Shown: positions 1 through 10,470, numbered from the stretch's first letter. The stretch: DNA of 64,000 nucleotides from Heterodera schachtii (GCA_023374025.1 SIJG01000027.1:1133110-1197109), one strand, 5' to 3'. Notes: generated from the sequence alone by a model not told the origin. Made by a program: numbers and translations.

Positions 1-778
1 TTGACTTAAAATCCCAAAAATTGGTCTTTTTGGCAAAAAACTATTAACAAATCGGAACTTAATTGCAAAATTTTCCCGATGAGGCCTATCGGCGCCGCGG
101 GACCATCTTTGTTTCCCAAAAAAAAAATTTGTTTAGCAAAAAAATACGCTTTTGGAAAAAAAGTTCGTCAAATGCGGCGTTGAAATCCCCTCGCAAAATT
201 AGACCCCCTCCCCCGCCCCGACATACGCAAAAATTTCGGTTGACCCACCCCTTTTTTTTAAAAAAATATTTAAATTAATTTCATTAAGATTTTTCTATTC
301 TCAACTCGAGAAATTTCTCAGGTTTTTTGACTTCTCACTTTTGGTCTCATTTCTCGGGCTCATTTTTCGGTCTCGATCTTGATTCTCGGTAAAAACATTT
401 TCTCGCATTTCCCTACAATTTTGGAATGGTATTGATGTTAGTTATTTATATTCATGGCATTTTAATTCTGTGTAAACGCGGCATTGCCCACGCCAAACAA
501 ATAATTTTCTCATAAAATTTAAAATTTTTGAAAATTTTCATTTTCATTCGTGTGGGAAAATAAAATTTGTCACATAAACTTCATGAAAAAAGTCAGAAAA
601 ATGAATAAATGCAATTAATTACCTATGAAATGCATTCATCCAATTCAACTTTATATTGTATAACATTTTTTGCCTTGAAAATTTTATTTTAAAATTAGCT
701 TAACTTTGCCAAAAATTTCTTTTCCTTTTTTCGCTAAATTTGTCGCTTTATTAAATTTAAAAATTTTTTAGTTCAAAT
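1..778. other. AT-rich intergenic sequence with repeat fragments
   Basis: No gene is supported. Positions 75-105 hold a short GC-rich motif (GCCTATCGGCGCCGCGG) that recurs near 5690-5715 (inverted) and 26035-26060, always next to runs of C or G, so it marks fragments of one dispersed repeat. Positions 470-580 carry an imperfect hairpin (CCCACGCC ... CGTGTGGG) that recurs at 6560-6645 upstream of the second receptor gene. This suggests part of the stretch belongs to the duplicated upstream block of the receptor array. Confidence 0.5.
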
Positions 779-1821
779 TAGGGATGATACTTTTTGGCTC
801 TAAAAACCCCCAAAAATAGGCACTAAAAAAAACCTCAATTTAGGGGGGTGTAAAATGATAAAAGATATTCAAAAAATTGGCCAAATCAGTATTAATATAA
901 ATTTAAAATCAAAAATTCTTTTCAAGAAAATAAATCAATAAATTTTGGAGATGAATTTTTCAGTAATTTCATTTTTTAGGGGGTGCATTTTTGAAAATTT
1001 TTGGCGCTCTTAGGGGTGTATTTTTCATTTTTATTGTATTTTTGTAATAATTTTGGGCAAAAGTCTAAAATAGGTTTTTCAAAATTTTTTTTAGGTTTTT
1101 AGGTGCTAAAAATAAAACCTAGAAAATAGGCACTAATAACTCGAAAAGTAGATTAACAACCACAAAAAAAAACTTGTTTTTCTTTCGTGCCTTTCAGGCC
1201 TCTGTGAGTCCAGGGAAAAAAATATGCAAAAACCTAAAAATTGGATTTTAAACAAAAATATTTATTTTTTTTCTCAAAATTTAGAATTTCGAATCATTTT
1301 CCTAAAAATGAGAAAATTTATTTTGATTTTGATCTCAAATTTTCACATGGTTTTTCTATTTTTAAATTTTTTAGCGTATGCCATGGCATTTCGTGACCGC
1401 TTCTGTCCAACAATAGTTTTTCTTTTTTATTTTAAATTTTCTTTTTTCATTTAAATAATGACAATTCTTACACTCCATAAAAATTTTATTTAACACAAAC
1501 TATTCGAGAATTCTTTCTTTAAGGTTTTTAAAATGATTTTTTGAGAGAAAAATTAATTTTATAAATTAAAAATTATTTTTAAATGCCCCTTCGCAAATGA
1601 CCCATCCTCGGTATTTTCATAATATCTTAAAATCTGTTAAGGTATAAACTTTTTGAAATTTGACAAAATTTTTTGAATTTTTAAAAATTTAGAAAATAGG
1701 CCCCAATAACTCGAAAAGTAGCTTAGCAACCACCAAAAAACAACAACTTAGTTTTTCATGTGTTTCAGACCATGGGGGAGCTCAGGAAAAAATTGGATAA
1801 ACCCTAAAAATTTCATCCCTA
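779..1821. mobile_element. hAT-like non-autonomous DNA transposon, about 1.04 kb
   Basis: The ends are inverted: TAGGGATGA at 779 and TCATCCCTA ending at 1821. They are flanked by near-identical 8-bp duplications, GTTCAAAT (771-778) and TTTCAAAT (1822-1829). TAGGG termini with an 8-bp target duplication are typical of the hAT superfamily. The interior has two similar sub-blocks containing 'AGGGGTGTATTTTTC', 'GAAAATAGGC' and 'AATAACTCGAAAAGTAG', shared with other elements in the window. There is no transposase ORF, so it would need trans-mobilisation. Confidence 0.75.
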
Positions 1822-1839
1822 TTTCAAATGTTATTTTTG

Positions 1840-2060
1840 TCTATTTTTTTTTTGTCAAATTTTCGTTTATTTTATAAAATTAATCAAAGTTGGGGGCATT
1901 TGACTCTTCAAAATAAATAAATTTCATAAATGATTAAAATTCATAATTTTGTTCATATTGTGTGTTATTTAATTAGCCGCCAATAGAATGAACCCGGTAA
2001 TTAACTTAAATTCATTTTTTAGCTTATAATTTTTTTAACAATGTAATAATTAAAGACTGA
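1840..2060. repeat. Copy of receptor-array upstream block
   Basis: This stretch ('TTTTTTGTCAAATTTTCGTT', 'GGGGCATTTGACTCTTCAAA', 'TAATTAGCCGCCAATAGAATGAA') is closely similar to 6190-6400, 7430-7650 and 16780-16980. Each copy lies roughly 0.2-1.0 kb upstream of a receptor gene or relic, so upstream DNA was duplicated together with the genes. It may contain shared regulatory sequence, but no specific site can be named. Confidence 0.6.
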
Positions 2061-2110
2061 CTTTTGATGAGGCATATGCCTTTTTTCTTTCTGTAGAACA
2101 TAAAAGGTAA

Positions 2111-2182
2111 CTCGCCCGGTGGGACTCGAACCCACGACCCCAGCAATCCGTGCCGTGCTCTAACCAACTGAGCTACGGGCGC
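2111..2182 (-). tRNA. tRNA-like gene with a defective anticodon arm (possible pseudogene)
   Basis: Read on the minus strand it begins GCGCCCG-TA-GCTC, with D-loop AGTTGGTTA, and ends with T-arm GTGGG-TTCGAGT-CCCAC followed by CGGGCGA. Six of seven acceptor pairs form; the outermost is G-A. A- and B-box sequences are near consensus, so internal promoter function is plausible. The anticodon arm is odd: CGGCA pairs with TGCTG around only five loop bases (CGGAT), two fewer than normal, so no anticodon can be read confidently. Either a 2-base loop deletion made a pseudogene or the arm folds differently. No CCA is encoded, as expected in eukaryotes. Confidence 0.7.
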
Positions 2183-2808
2183 CTCTTATCCCACTTTCTC
2201 CCACACTCCGTTCCTTCTGGCATCACATTTCGATATATTAAGCATAAAAAAACGCATTTTCCACTTGATTTGAAGCTTGTAGGTTGACTTTTATTATGCC
2301 TTTTTTTTTTGCCTTTTTCGGCATTTTCGTGCTAAGAAATGAAAAAGGACAGACACTATGTCAAACAAAAAAAAGGCCACTTAAGTAAATAGGCCCAAAA
2401 AACGGCCTTACAAATTTTCTTTAATTAAGGCCGACAGAACTTTTGTTACACCCTAATTTGTAAGTTCATTAACAAAAAAGGAAAAATAGAAAAATTAAGT
2501 TGACATCTTATTTGTAATTAGGTCTGATGCTTGTTAAAATTGCTTATCATAAAAGCCAATTTTTCTTTAAATTAACCCCATTTAAACGGTTTTTCCGAAT
2601 TGTGAGTCATAAAAAATAAAATTTCATTTTTTGAGGCACATAAAAATAGATAAATAGATCAAATGTTTGTTGTTTATTATCGAGTTTAATTTTTATTTTT
2701 TTTTGTCACCACTTAGCCTCCTTCATTTTCCAATTAAAATTTTAAAAATTAATTTCACAATTAAATCTAATTATGGCAGGTAATTGAATTCATCCAATAT
2801 GAAACTAA

Positions 2809-2815
2809 TATAATA
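2809..2815 (+). promoter_or_regulatory. TATA-like element of receptor gene 1
   Basis: TATAATA lies about 55-61 bases before the ATG at 2870, followed by 'CTGTGTCACGAA'. The same layout (TATA-like box, then TATCACGAAC or GCATCACAAC, then 'CATTTCA.AAC..AAAATGGC') precedes receptor genes 2 and 5. Conservation of position between paralogues is the evidence; no transcription start can be seen. Confidence 0.4.
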
Positions 2816-2869
2816 CTGTGTCACGAAGAAAAAAAAGCACTTAATTTGTCAACCATTTCATAACACAAA

Positions 2870-4385
2870 ATGGCATCAATTAATGCCAGTTCAGAAGACC
2901 CGGTAAAAATTAATTATTTTAATTATCGCTAATTAAATTATGTATTTTTTTAAATTTCTCAGCTTTATTTGGCCTATCGTTTCGCTGGTCCATCCGCCGA
3001 TTTGATTGTGCCTGCCGTTGTGATGAATTTGGTTGCATTTGTTGGCATTGTGTTGAACGGCACAGTTTTAGTGGTCACTGCCAAATCCAGGCAAATGCCA
3101 TGGCATTTTAATTTTTCATTTTCAATTTCCCATTTTTCAGTTCCCTCCGCGGCTCCTCCAATTTTCTGATGGCACTGATTTGTCTGTGTGAATTGGTCCA
3201 TCAAATTGGCCACACTTTTTTGCTGGTTGTTGTCATTTCGGGCACAAATTTTGTCAGTTTGCTCACTGCTGACTTAATTATGGCGGTAAATTTTAATTTT
3301 CAAGAATTAAATTTAATTTTAAATATTTAAATTTTTACAGCCAATGCTCTTTGCCTCAAATTGTGGCATAATGGCAATGTTTTGTGCTGCTTTTGATCGC
3401 TTTTTTGCTGTCGTATTGCCTTTTAAGTGAGAAAAATAAAATTTAAGTTAATGGTTTTTGATTGTTTTGGTTAATTTATATTTTATTTATTTATAAATTA
3501 TTTTATTTTTTAGGCATTCGGTCATTTTCACAAAATACAAGTACCAATATTTGTTCAGCCATTTGTTTATTTGCATAAATTACGGAGCTTTTATTCTGTA
3601 CAATGTGCTAACATTTGCTTTCCAAAATGCGGAAAAGTATGCCGCAATTTAATAAATTAATTAGTAAATCTAAATTTAATAACTTTTTTCAAATTTAATT
3701 TTATTTAGGCCAACCACTGGCGCAGTGTCCGAAAGTTTTCAAGACTATGTGAACGAACTGTTTGTTGATGGCATTTATATTCTTTCTGTGTGCAGCGCCT
3801 GTTGTTATGTAGCAATCTTTGTGATTATCCGGTGCAAAAATGGCGGTGAAAATGTGCCAATTTTGCCTTTTGCCAACTTAAATATATTACAGTAACCCAG
3901 CAGACGAATACACGACTGTTACGGTCAATGGTCATCATTTTGTCCATTAATATTGGTGGATATTTCATCACAATGATCATGTACAAATTCATTGACGCAA
4001 TTGCACCACTTTTGGGGTCAGGAAAAATTAATTTTCGTTTTTTTTATTCAAAATTTTAATTTATAAACAGATCGTCAATTCGATTTTGGCAATATGGTTT
4101 TATTGCTGGTATCCTGTTGAATGTTGGCGCCGGATCAAATGCTGTTGTCCTATATTTTAGCAGGTCATTGTTATTTATTAAATTATTTAATTTTATTTCT
4201 TTAATATAATTTAATTTTTTTAAAAATTCTTTTTAAGCACAGAATATCGCCAACTATTTATGAAGGAATTTCGTGCATTGAAAAGTCGTTTGGCGAATAG
4301 AAATGGTAACATTTAAAATAAAAAAATAATTTTTAAAAATAATATTTTTATAGCTGTTCAAAGAATTGCCACAATCAAAGTGTAA
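2870..4385 (+). CDS. srsx-type 7TM chemoreceptor gene 1 (10 exons)
   Basis: Predicted G protein-coupled chemosensory receptor at the plasma membrane, probably of sensory neurons; 322 aa. Exons: 2870-2902, 2963-3090, 3141-3285, 3341-3426, 3514-3636, 3709-3845, 3893-4016, 4071-4163, 4238-4305, 4354-4385. Exon 2 carries TM1 (GIVLNGTVLVVTAKS). Exon 3 carries SLRGSSNFLMALICLCELVH, matching the srsx pattern of a hydrophobic TM2 after SLR.S.N. Exon 4 has a DRF (DRY-like) motif, CAAFDRFFAVVLPFK. Exon 7 has QQTNTRLLRSMVIILSINIG, the TM6 entry typical of srsx. Intron 2 begins with GC rather than GT. Compared with gene 2 the last exon stops about 14 codons early (GTG TAA), trimming the cytoplasmic tail; this probably does not abolish function. 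The ligand is unknown. Confidence 0.85.
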
Positions 4386-4505
4386 AATGGATGAACCCAG
4401 TGATTGTCCGTTGTTCCACCCATGAAAATTCTTAATGTAAATTTATAAAATATGAATAAAAAATTGTCATAAAATTTTAAAAAAATTTGATGAATATCTT
4501 CTAAC

Positions 4506-5023
4506 TAGGGCTCCAATTTATAGTTGCCAAAAATTGCTAAAATAATTAATTTTTAGGTTCTAAAAAAAACCCAAAAATAGGTGCTAAAAATGGGAAAATG
4601 GTTGCTAAAAAACTTTCAAATTTATAGGAGTAAATTGACGAAATTTATTCAAAAAAGTAAAAAATTAGGCCAAATCAGTATTGAGCTAAATAATTTTTAA
4701 AATCACAATTTCTTGTCAAGAAATAAATAAATAAATTTTGGAGATGAATTTTTGAGAAATTTTTCATTTCTTAGGGGTGTATTTTTCGTTTTTATTGCAT
4801 TTTTAATAACAAATTTTTATTCACAAGTAAAAATAATTGAAAATAGCTTCTTTTTTTTTAAATTTATAGTTTTTTAGTTGCTAAAAATAAAAAACTAGAA
4901 AATAGTTGCTAATAACTCTAAAAGTAACTTAACAACATCCGAAAAAAACATGTTTTTCGTACGCTTTAGGACACGGAGAGCTCAGGAAAAAAATAGTGAA
5001 AAAAACTATAAATTGGAGCCCTA
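4506..5023. mobile_element. hAT-like MITE, 518 bp, perfect 8-bp target duplication
   Basis: Termini TAGGGCTCCAATTTATAG and CTATAAATTGGAGCCCTA are perfect 18-bp inverted repeats. They are flanked by identical CTTCTAAC at 4498-4505 and 5024-5031. An 8-bp duplication with TAGGG ends indicates hAT. The interior contains 'AGGGGTGTATTTTTCGTTTT' and 'TTGCTAATAACTC', shared with the 779-1821 element, so the two are related despite different terminal sequence. No coding capacity. It lies just after receptor gene 1. Confidence 0.85.
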
Positions 5024-5087
5024 CTTCTAACTTTAAATCTCAGTTGTAAACTTTTTGTTATTTTTTAAATGAAAACTAAGTAAAAAC

Positions 5088-5852
5088 CGGAACCGCTCAG
5101 TTGGGCGCTCACGATTGGGCGCGCACAGTTGGGCGCCAGCATGCTTTTCCACTATAACTTTTTTATTTGTCATGCAAATCCAACAATCTTGGTAACATTC
5201 GAAAGCTCTTTACATGCTCTATTAGCTTTACAAAAAACAAAACATTTTCAAGCCTGGAAAAAATTTATTAAGAAAAAGCTTCAAAAATTTTGACCTTTTC
5301 GCAATCTTCATGTATAATTTTTTTGATAATTGTCTAATCGCGAAGCAATATTTGAAAAAGCTTCTAAACATGTTAAGCTTTCGAATGACACCAACAATGT
5401 TGGATTAGATGACAAAGAAAAAAAGTTATAGAAAGTTGTAGTCGAAAAACATGCTGGCGCCCAAGGGCGTAGCCAGACCCTTGGCTTCGGAGGGGTCTGA
5501 AGTCAAAAATTCGATTTTTAGGGGTGTATTTTTCGGTTTCAATCGATTTTTAGGGTTGTATTTTTCGCTTTTTGAAATCCTGAATTATGGGGTGTATTTT
5601 ACAAAATTTTTCGCCGTTTTTCGCCAAAAAATTACTATTTTTTGCCATTTTGGTCTCCATTTTTCAAAAATATGGTAAAATGGGGGTCCGGCGGTGCCGA
5701 TAGGCGCTGCCGGGAAAATTTTTGAGTATTTTAATGCATTTTGTTAAGAAAATTGCTTAAAATTTCAAAAAAATGTACTGAACCTCAGCCCCCCCCCCCT
5801 GCCTACGCCCTTGCTGGCGCCCAACCGTGCGCGCTCAACTGAGGTAGACCGG
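5088..5852. mobile_element. Terminal-inverted-repeat element (GGCGCCCAACTG family) hosting a nested insertion
   Basis: The left end CGGAACCGCTCAGTTGGGCG and right end CAACTGAGGTAGACCGG are imperfect inverted repeats. Both continue into GGGCGCCAGCA / TGCTGGCGCCC. The 8-bp sequence GTAAAAAC flanks both ends (5080-5087 and 5852-5859, counting one shared terminal G). Inside, the sequence 'ACTATAACTTTTTTATTTGT ... ATTCGAAAGCTCTT' and its inverted counterpart make a foldback. A second element interrupts the right arm (5463-5812). A related copy lies at about 9762-10130 and a fragment at 59340-59625. Confidence 0.7.
5463..5812. mobile_element. Nested 350-bp element with AAGGGCGTAG ends
   Basis: It begins AAGGGCGTAGCCAGA and ends CTGCCTACGCCCTT, with AAGGGCGTAG/CTACGCCCTT as terminal inverted repeats. 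It is flanked by exact 10-bp direct repeats GCTGGCGCCC (5453-5462 and 5813-5822) that belong to the host element's inverted repeat, so insertion was after the host element. Part of the interior (GTCCGGCGGTGCCGATAGGC) matches repeat fragments near position 80 and 26040. Ends of this type occur in hAT-like families, but a 10-bp duplication also fits Mutator-like elements. No ORF of note. Confidence 0.7.
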
Positions 5853-5869
5853 TAAAAACTTATAAATCC

Positions 5870-6115
5870 GTTCCCTATACATGACACTTTGCCAAACAAA
5901 AATTTGAATTTTGGTGAAACGTCGTAAGAATTGGGTAAAAATCACGCAATATTCACTAACAATTCCAATTAATACAAAAATGTAAATGTTAACAATGCCC
6001 AAATTCTGTTTAAATGCCGTGTCAAACACATCATTTTTCATTGCAATCCAACGAAATTTTACAAATTCGACAAATTAACCACAAAAATGGCTTCATTTAA
6101 CACCAGAAATTTGCC
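5870..6115 (+). pseudogene. Relic of receptor promoter and exon 1
   Basis: At about 6086 an ATG followed by GCTTCATTTAACACCAGAAA resembles the receptor first exon (MASINTSS). The upstream 'CAACGAAATTTTACAAATTC' matches the leader before receptor gene 3 and the relics at 15894 and 20580. No donor GT follows and no exon 2 is found before the next gene. It is a truncated duplicate. Confidence 0.55.
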
Positions 6116-6169
6116 GAAAATTTTTTTTCATTTTTTTTCGCTGAATTTTTCGCTTAATAAATTAAAAAA

Positions 6170-6890
6170 GATCTTTTAATTCAAATGTTAATCCTTTGTC
6201 TATTTTTTATCAAATTGATTTATTTAATAAAATTATCCAAATTTGGGGTATTTTCTTCGCCAAATAAATAAAATTCATGAATGATTAATTTAATTTTGGT
6301 CATTTTGGGTATATCTAATTTAATTAGGCGTCAAAATAATGAACTCAGTAATTATTTAAATTCATTTTTTCAAGTTTATACATGTTTTAAAACCCAGTTT
6401 TTCTTTAATTAACTCCATTATGACATTTTGCCTAATAAAAATTGAATTTTTCGTGAAATGTCGAAAGAATTGTGTAAATTCACGCAAAATTCACACTGCA
6501 ATTCTAAGTAAATATAAAAATGAAAAAATTAACAATAACAAAATTCTGTGTACGTGCGGCGTTTCCCACGCCATAAAAATTATTTTTCTCATAAAATTCA
6601 AAATTTCTGGAAATTTACATTTTCACTCGTGTGGGAAAGTAAATTTTGTATTTCAAAAAGTCGGATAAATGAAGAAATGCAATTAACTACCTTGTAAATT
6701 CATTTATCACAATTCAAATTTATATTTTATAAGCTGAGCAATTTAAATTGCTTTATTTCAATGCGTAATTATTAATTTATTCATTCATTAATTAAATTCA
6801 TTAATGAATGTGTCGTCGATAGCTAAATTCCCTTGTGGGTCGGCCATTTTCGATAAGAACACAACATTAGCCAATTTCGTCGTAGGATAA
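6170..6890. repeat. Duplicated upstream block of the receptor array
   Basis: Bases 6170-6410 are almost identical to 16740-16990 and similar to 7400-7640 and 1840-2060. Bases 6540-6650 repeat the CCCACGCC/CGTGTGGG hairpin seen at 480-560. No gene is supported. The 82-codon open frame here lacks coding signature. Confidence 0.55.
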
Positions 6891-6951
6891 TTAATTTTAT
6901 AAAAATGCCAAAAAAGCCAAAATACTCAAAATAATATGTTTTGTCGGAACA

Positions 6952-7319
6952 GGAGGGTTCATTGCCAGCGGTTTCATTGCCAGCCCAGTTTTCGGGCTAT
7001 AACTTTTTTCATTGTTGACCAAATCTAACAATCTTGTTATCATTCGAAAGCCCTTCACAAGCTCTATAGCTTTACAAAAAACAAAAAAAAAATTTAGCAT
7101 AAAAAAGTTATTAAGAAAAAAACTCAGAATTCGACTGTTCGCAATTTTCATGTTATAACTTTTTTGGTAATTGTCTAACCGTGAAACAATAGCTTTGAAA
7201 TAGCTTCTAAACACGTTAAGCTTCCGAATGATACCAAGATTGTTAGATTTGGTCAACAATGAAAAAAGTTATAGCCCGAAAACTGGGCTGGCAATGAAAC
7301 CGCTGGCAATGAACCCTCC
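6952..7319. mobile_element. Foldback element with long near-perfect inverted repeats
   Basis: The left arm (about 6952-7010, starting GGAGGGTTCATTGCCAGCGG) is repeated inverted at about 7264-7319 (CCGCTGGCAATGAACCCTCC). The arms match over about 58 bases. Each arm carries the tandem GGTTCATTGCCAGC / GGTTTCATTGCCAGC and then 'GGGCTATAACTTTTTTC'. The inner part contains 'ATCTAACAATCTTGTTATCA', shared with other foldbacks in the window. No coding capacity and no clear target duplication. Confidence 0.7.
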
Positions 7320-7399
7320 CCTACCGATATTTTGGATTTTAAAATATTTGAAAATTAACATAAATTTGCCGAAAATCTTTTTTCATTTTTGGTGAATTT

Positions 7400-7972
7400 T
7401 CCGCTTTTTTAATTTAAAAAGATCCTTTAGTTCAAATGTTAATCATTTCTTTCTGTTTTTCTTTTTATCAAACTTTGATTTATTTAGTAAAATTAACCAA
7501 ATTTGGGCATTCTCTTCGTCAAATAAATAAAATTTATAAATTATTTAATTTAATTTTGCTCATTTTGGGTGTAATTTAATTAGCCGCTAAAAGAATGAAT
7601 CTAATTTATTTAAATTCCTTTATTTAAGTTTTTTAATTAAGTAATAACAAATTAGGGGCATAGGTATATTAACAAAAAAAGGAAAGACAGAAACTTAAAA
7701 TAGATAAATCAAAAGTTAAATTATTTATAATTGAGTTCAATTTTTAATAAAATATTCTAGAATAAAAGCTTTAATGGCTTTAAAGTTGCATGAATAACTC
7801 ATCAAATTAGTGATCAGCCTCCTTCAGTTTCCGCTTAAAATTTAAAAATTAATTTCAACTTTATAATTTAATTATGACAGACAATTGAATTTATAAAATA
7901 TAAAACGAATATAAATACTTTATCACGAACAAAAAAATCGCTTATTTTTTCCTACCATTTCAAAACACAAAA
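7400..7972. repeat. Upstream block and promoter region of receptor gene 2
   Basis: The block 7400-7640 is a copy of the shared upstream block. TATAAATA at 7910-7917 lies about 56-63 bases before the ATG, followed by CTTTATCACGAAC, paralleling genes 1 and 5. No other gene is visible. Confidence 0.5.
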
Positions 7973-9520
7973 ATGGCATCAATTAACGACAGTTTAGAAG
8001 ATCCGGTAAAATTAATTTATTTTAATTATGCTATTTCATTTAATGAAATTTATGAATTTTTTTAAATTTCTCAGTTTTATTTGGCCTACCGTTCTGTCGG
8101 TCCGTCCGCCGATTTGATTGTGCCGGCCGTTGCGCTGTATTTGGTTGGATTGGTTGGCATTGTGTTGAACGGCACAGTTTTGGTGGTCACTGTCAAATCC
8201 AGGCAAATGCCATGGCATTTTTAATTTAAATTTCGTTTAAATTAATTTCAATTTCCCAATTTTCAGTTCCCTCCGCGGCTCCGCCAATTTTCTGGTGGCA
8301 CTGATTTGTCTTTGTGAATTAATCCACCAAATTGGACACACTTTTTTACTGGTTGTTGTCATTTCGGGCACAAATTTTGTCAGTTTACTCACTGCTGACT
8401 TAATTATGGCGGTAATTTGAATTTTAGATATTTATTTACCGAAAATTAAGCCTTCAATTTTTGCTCTTAATTGTGGTTTAATGGCAATGTTTTGTGCTGC
8501 TTTTGACCGACTTTTTGCTGTCGTATTGCCTTTTAAGTGAGAAAAATAAAATTTAAATTAATAGTTTTTTTGTGTTAATTTATTTTTATTTATAAATTAT
8601 TTTATTTTTTAGACATTCGGTCATTTTCACAAAATACAAGTACAAATATTTGTTCAGCCATTTGTTTATTTGCGTGAATTACGGAGCTTTTATTCTGTAC
8701 AATGTTCTCACATTTGCTTTCCAAAATGCGCGAAAGTATGGCGCAATTTAATAAATAAATTAATAAAATTTCTAATTTTGAAATTTTAATTTAGGCCAAC
8801 CACTGGCGTAGTGTCCGAAAGTTTTCAAGACTACGTAAACGAACTGTTTGTTGATGGTATTTACATTCTTTCTCTATGCAGCACTTGTTGTTATGTGTCC
8901 ATTTTTGTGATTATCCAATGCAAAAATGGCGGTATTTTTTTTACTGGCATTTTCGCTTTTTGCCAACACAAATTTATTACAGTAACCCAGCAGACGAATA
9001 CACGACTGTTACGGTCATTGGTCATCATTTTGTCTATTAATATTGGCGGATATTTCATCACAATGCTCATGTACAAGTTCATTGACGCAATTGCCCCACT
9101 TTTGGGGTAAGGAAAATTTGATTTTTTTTAATTCAAAATTTTAACTTATAAACAGATCGCCAATTCGATTTTGGCAATTTGGTTTTATTGCTGGCATTCT
9201 GTTGAATGTTGGCGCCGGATCAAATGCTGTTGTCCTATATTTTTGCAGGTCATTTACTAATAAATTATTTGATTTCATTTATTATGTATAGTTTTAATTA
9301 AAACATTTGTTTTTTTCAGCAAAGAATATCGCCAACTGTTTAAGAAGGAATTCCGTGCATTGAAAAGTCGTTTCGCCAATAAAAATGGTAAGATTTCAAA
9401 TTAAAAAATTTAATTTAAAAAAGATTTTAACTATTTTTTTTTATAGCTGTTCAACGAATTGCCACAATCAAAGTGCACAACGGAGTGAAACCAGTGATTG
9501 TTCGGTGTACCACCAAATGA
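7973..9520 (+). CDS. srsx-type 7TM chemoreceptor gene 2 (10 exons)
   Basis: Predicted 336-aa G protein-coupled chemoreceptor. Exons: 7973-8005, 8075-8202, 8267-8411, 8451-8536, 8613-8735, 8795-8931, 8983-9106, 9156-9248, 9320-9387, 9447-9520. The phases match gene 1 exactly and it is the closest paralogue of gene 1 across all exons. TM1 begins DLIVPAVALYLVGLVGIVLN. The DRF-type motif is FDRLFAVVLPFK, and exon 7 carries the QQTNTRLLRS segment. Intron 2 again starts with GC. Intron 3 is very short (39 bases), with acceptor AAAATTAAG lacking a strong pyrimidine run. The tail ends PVIVRCTTK and is full length, unlike gene 1. No broken frame is seen, so it is probably functional. Confidence 0.87.
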
Positions 9521-9688
9521 AATAAAAAATTAATGTTCTCACCCTCCAGCAGAGAAAAATAAGGCTCTAATGCACTTTATGAGTCTGAGCTAGAGAAGGA
9601 GAAGCTTCCCCGAGAGGAAGATTAATGGATCAATTGAGGCGATAATTGATCCTATATGATCGAGCAAAGTGGGGAGCTGGAGAGGGCA

Positions 9689-9760
9689 GGGTCGGTAGTT
9701 CAGCTGGTAGAACACTGGTCCGGAAAGCCAGAGACGCCGGTTCAAATCCGGCTCGCGGTT
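9689..9760 (+). pseudogene. tRNA-like sequence, probably a tRNA pseudogene
   Basis: GGGTCGG-TA-GTTC-AGCTGGTA-GAAC gives a D-arm. The anticodon stem CTGGT/GCCAG encloses CCGGAAA, and the T-arm GCCGG-TTCAAAT-CCGGC is perfect. The 3' acceptor strand (TCGCGGT) pairs poorly with GGGTCGG, and position 33 is C rather than U, so function is doubtful. The 7-base loop would read GGA, a serine anticodon, but the long variable arm of tRNA-Ser is absent. It may be a tRNA-derived SINE head or a decayed tRNA. Confidence 0.6.
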
Positions 9761-9761
9761 T

Positions 9762-10130
9762 ACCTCAGTTGGACGCGCACGGTTGGGCGCCAGCACACGT
9801 TTTTCCACTATAACTTTTTTTATTTGTTATCCAAATCCAACAATCTTGCTACCATTCGAGAGCTCTTCAGATGCTCTAATAGCCTGCAAAATTTCAAAAA
9901 AATGTTGTCAATTTTGAACAAATTTATGGCCTAAAAGGTTGGAAAATTTTGTTTTTTGAATTCTTCAGGCCATAACTTTTTTCAACCTCAACGAAATTTT
10001 TCAGAATTTTGCAGACTGATAGAAGACACTTAGGGCTTCGAATAATACCAACTATATTGGATTTGGTTGACAACGAAAAAAGCTATAGCCAGAAAAGTGC
10101 TGGCGCCCAACTGAGCGAGTCCGCCGGCCC
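9762..10130. mobile_element. Second copy of the GGCGCCCAACTG inverted-repeat element
   Basis: The left end CTCAGTTGGACGCGCACGG with GGGCGCCAGCAC is inverted at the right as GTGCTGGCGCCCAACTGAGC. The interior carries 'CCACTATAACTTTTTTTATT' and 'AGGGCTTCGAATAATACCAA', common to this foldback group. Unlike the 5088-5852 copy it has no nested insertion. The left end abuts the tRNA-like sequence. No coding capacity. Confidence 0.65.
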
Positions 10131-10189
10131 GCCCCATAGTTTTTCCCTCAAAGGCTTCCCCAGCTCGTTCATATATTTCAGGTCCAATC

Positions 10190-10470
10190 AATTGACAATG
10201 CCTGCTTTCTGTACAATAACTTTGTTCATGTTCGAACAAACCCTATCTTTTTGGTATCATTCGAAAGCACAAAGTCTAAATAATGTAATAATACGAGAAA
10301 ACAAGAGAATTCTAACATTTCAAGAAAGTTACAAACGAAAATAATCAGCAATTATTTAACATATATTTTTGCTTCGTTAGACTTTGTGTTTTCGAATGTT
10401 ACCTAAAAGATAGGATTTGTTCGAACATGAACAAACTTATTGTATAGGCTCTTGTCAATTGATTGGACTC
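10190..10470. repeat. Long hairpin (inverted repeat) element
   Basis: The left arm 'GTCCAATCAATTGACAATGC ... CAATAACTTTGTTCATGTTC ... GGTATCATTCGAAAGCACAA' is repeated inverted through about 10370-10470, ending GTCAATTGATTGGAC. Single-strand folding would give a roughly 130-bp imperfect stem. It shares only the TATCATTCGAAAG core with the other foldbacks. Probably a MITE-like foldback; boundaries outside the arms are unclear. Confidence 0.65.

Noticed and set aside
6897..7259. 120-codon minus-strand ORF
   Set aside because: It lies entirely within the foldback element and reads across its inverted repeat; there are no recognisable protein features.
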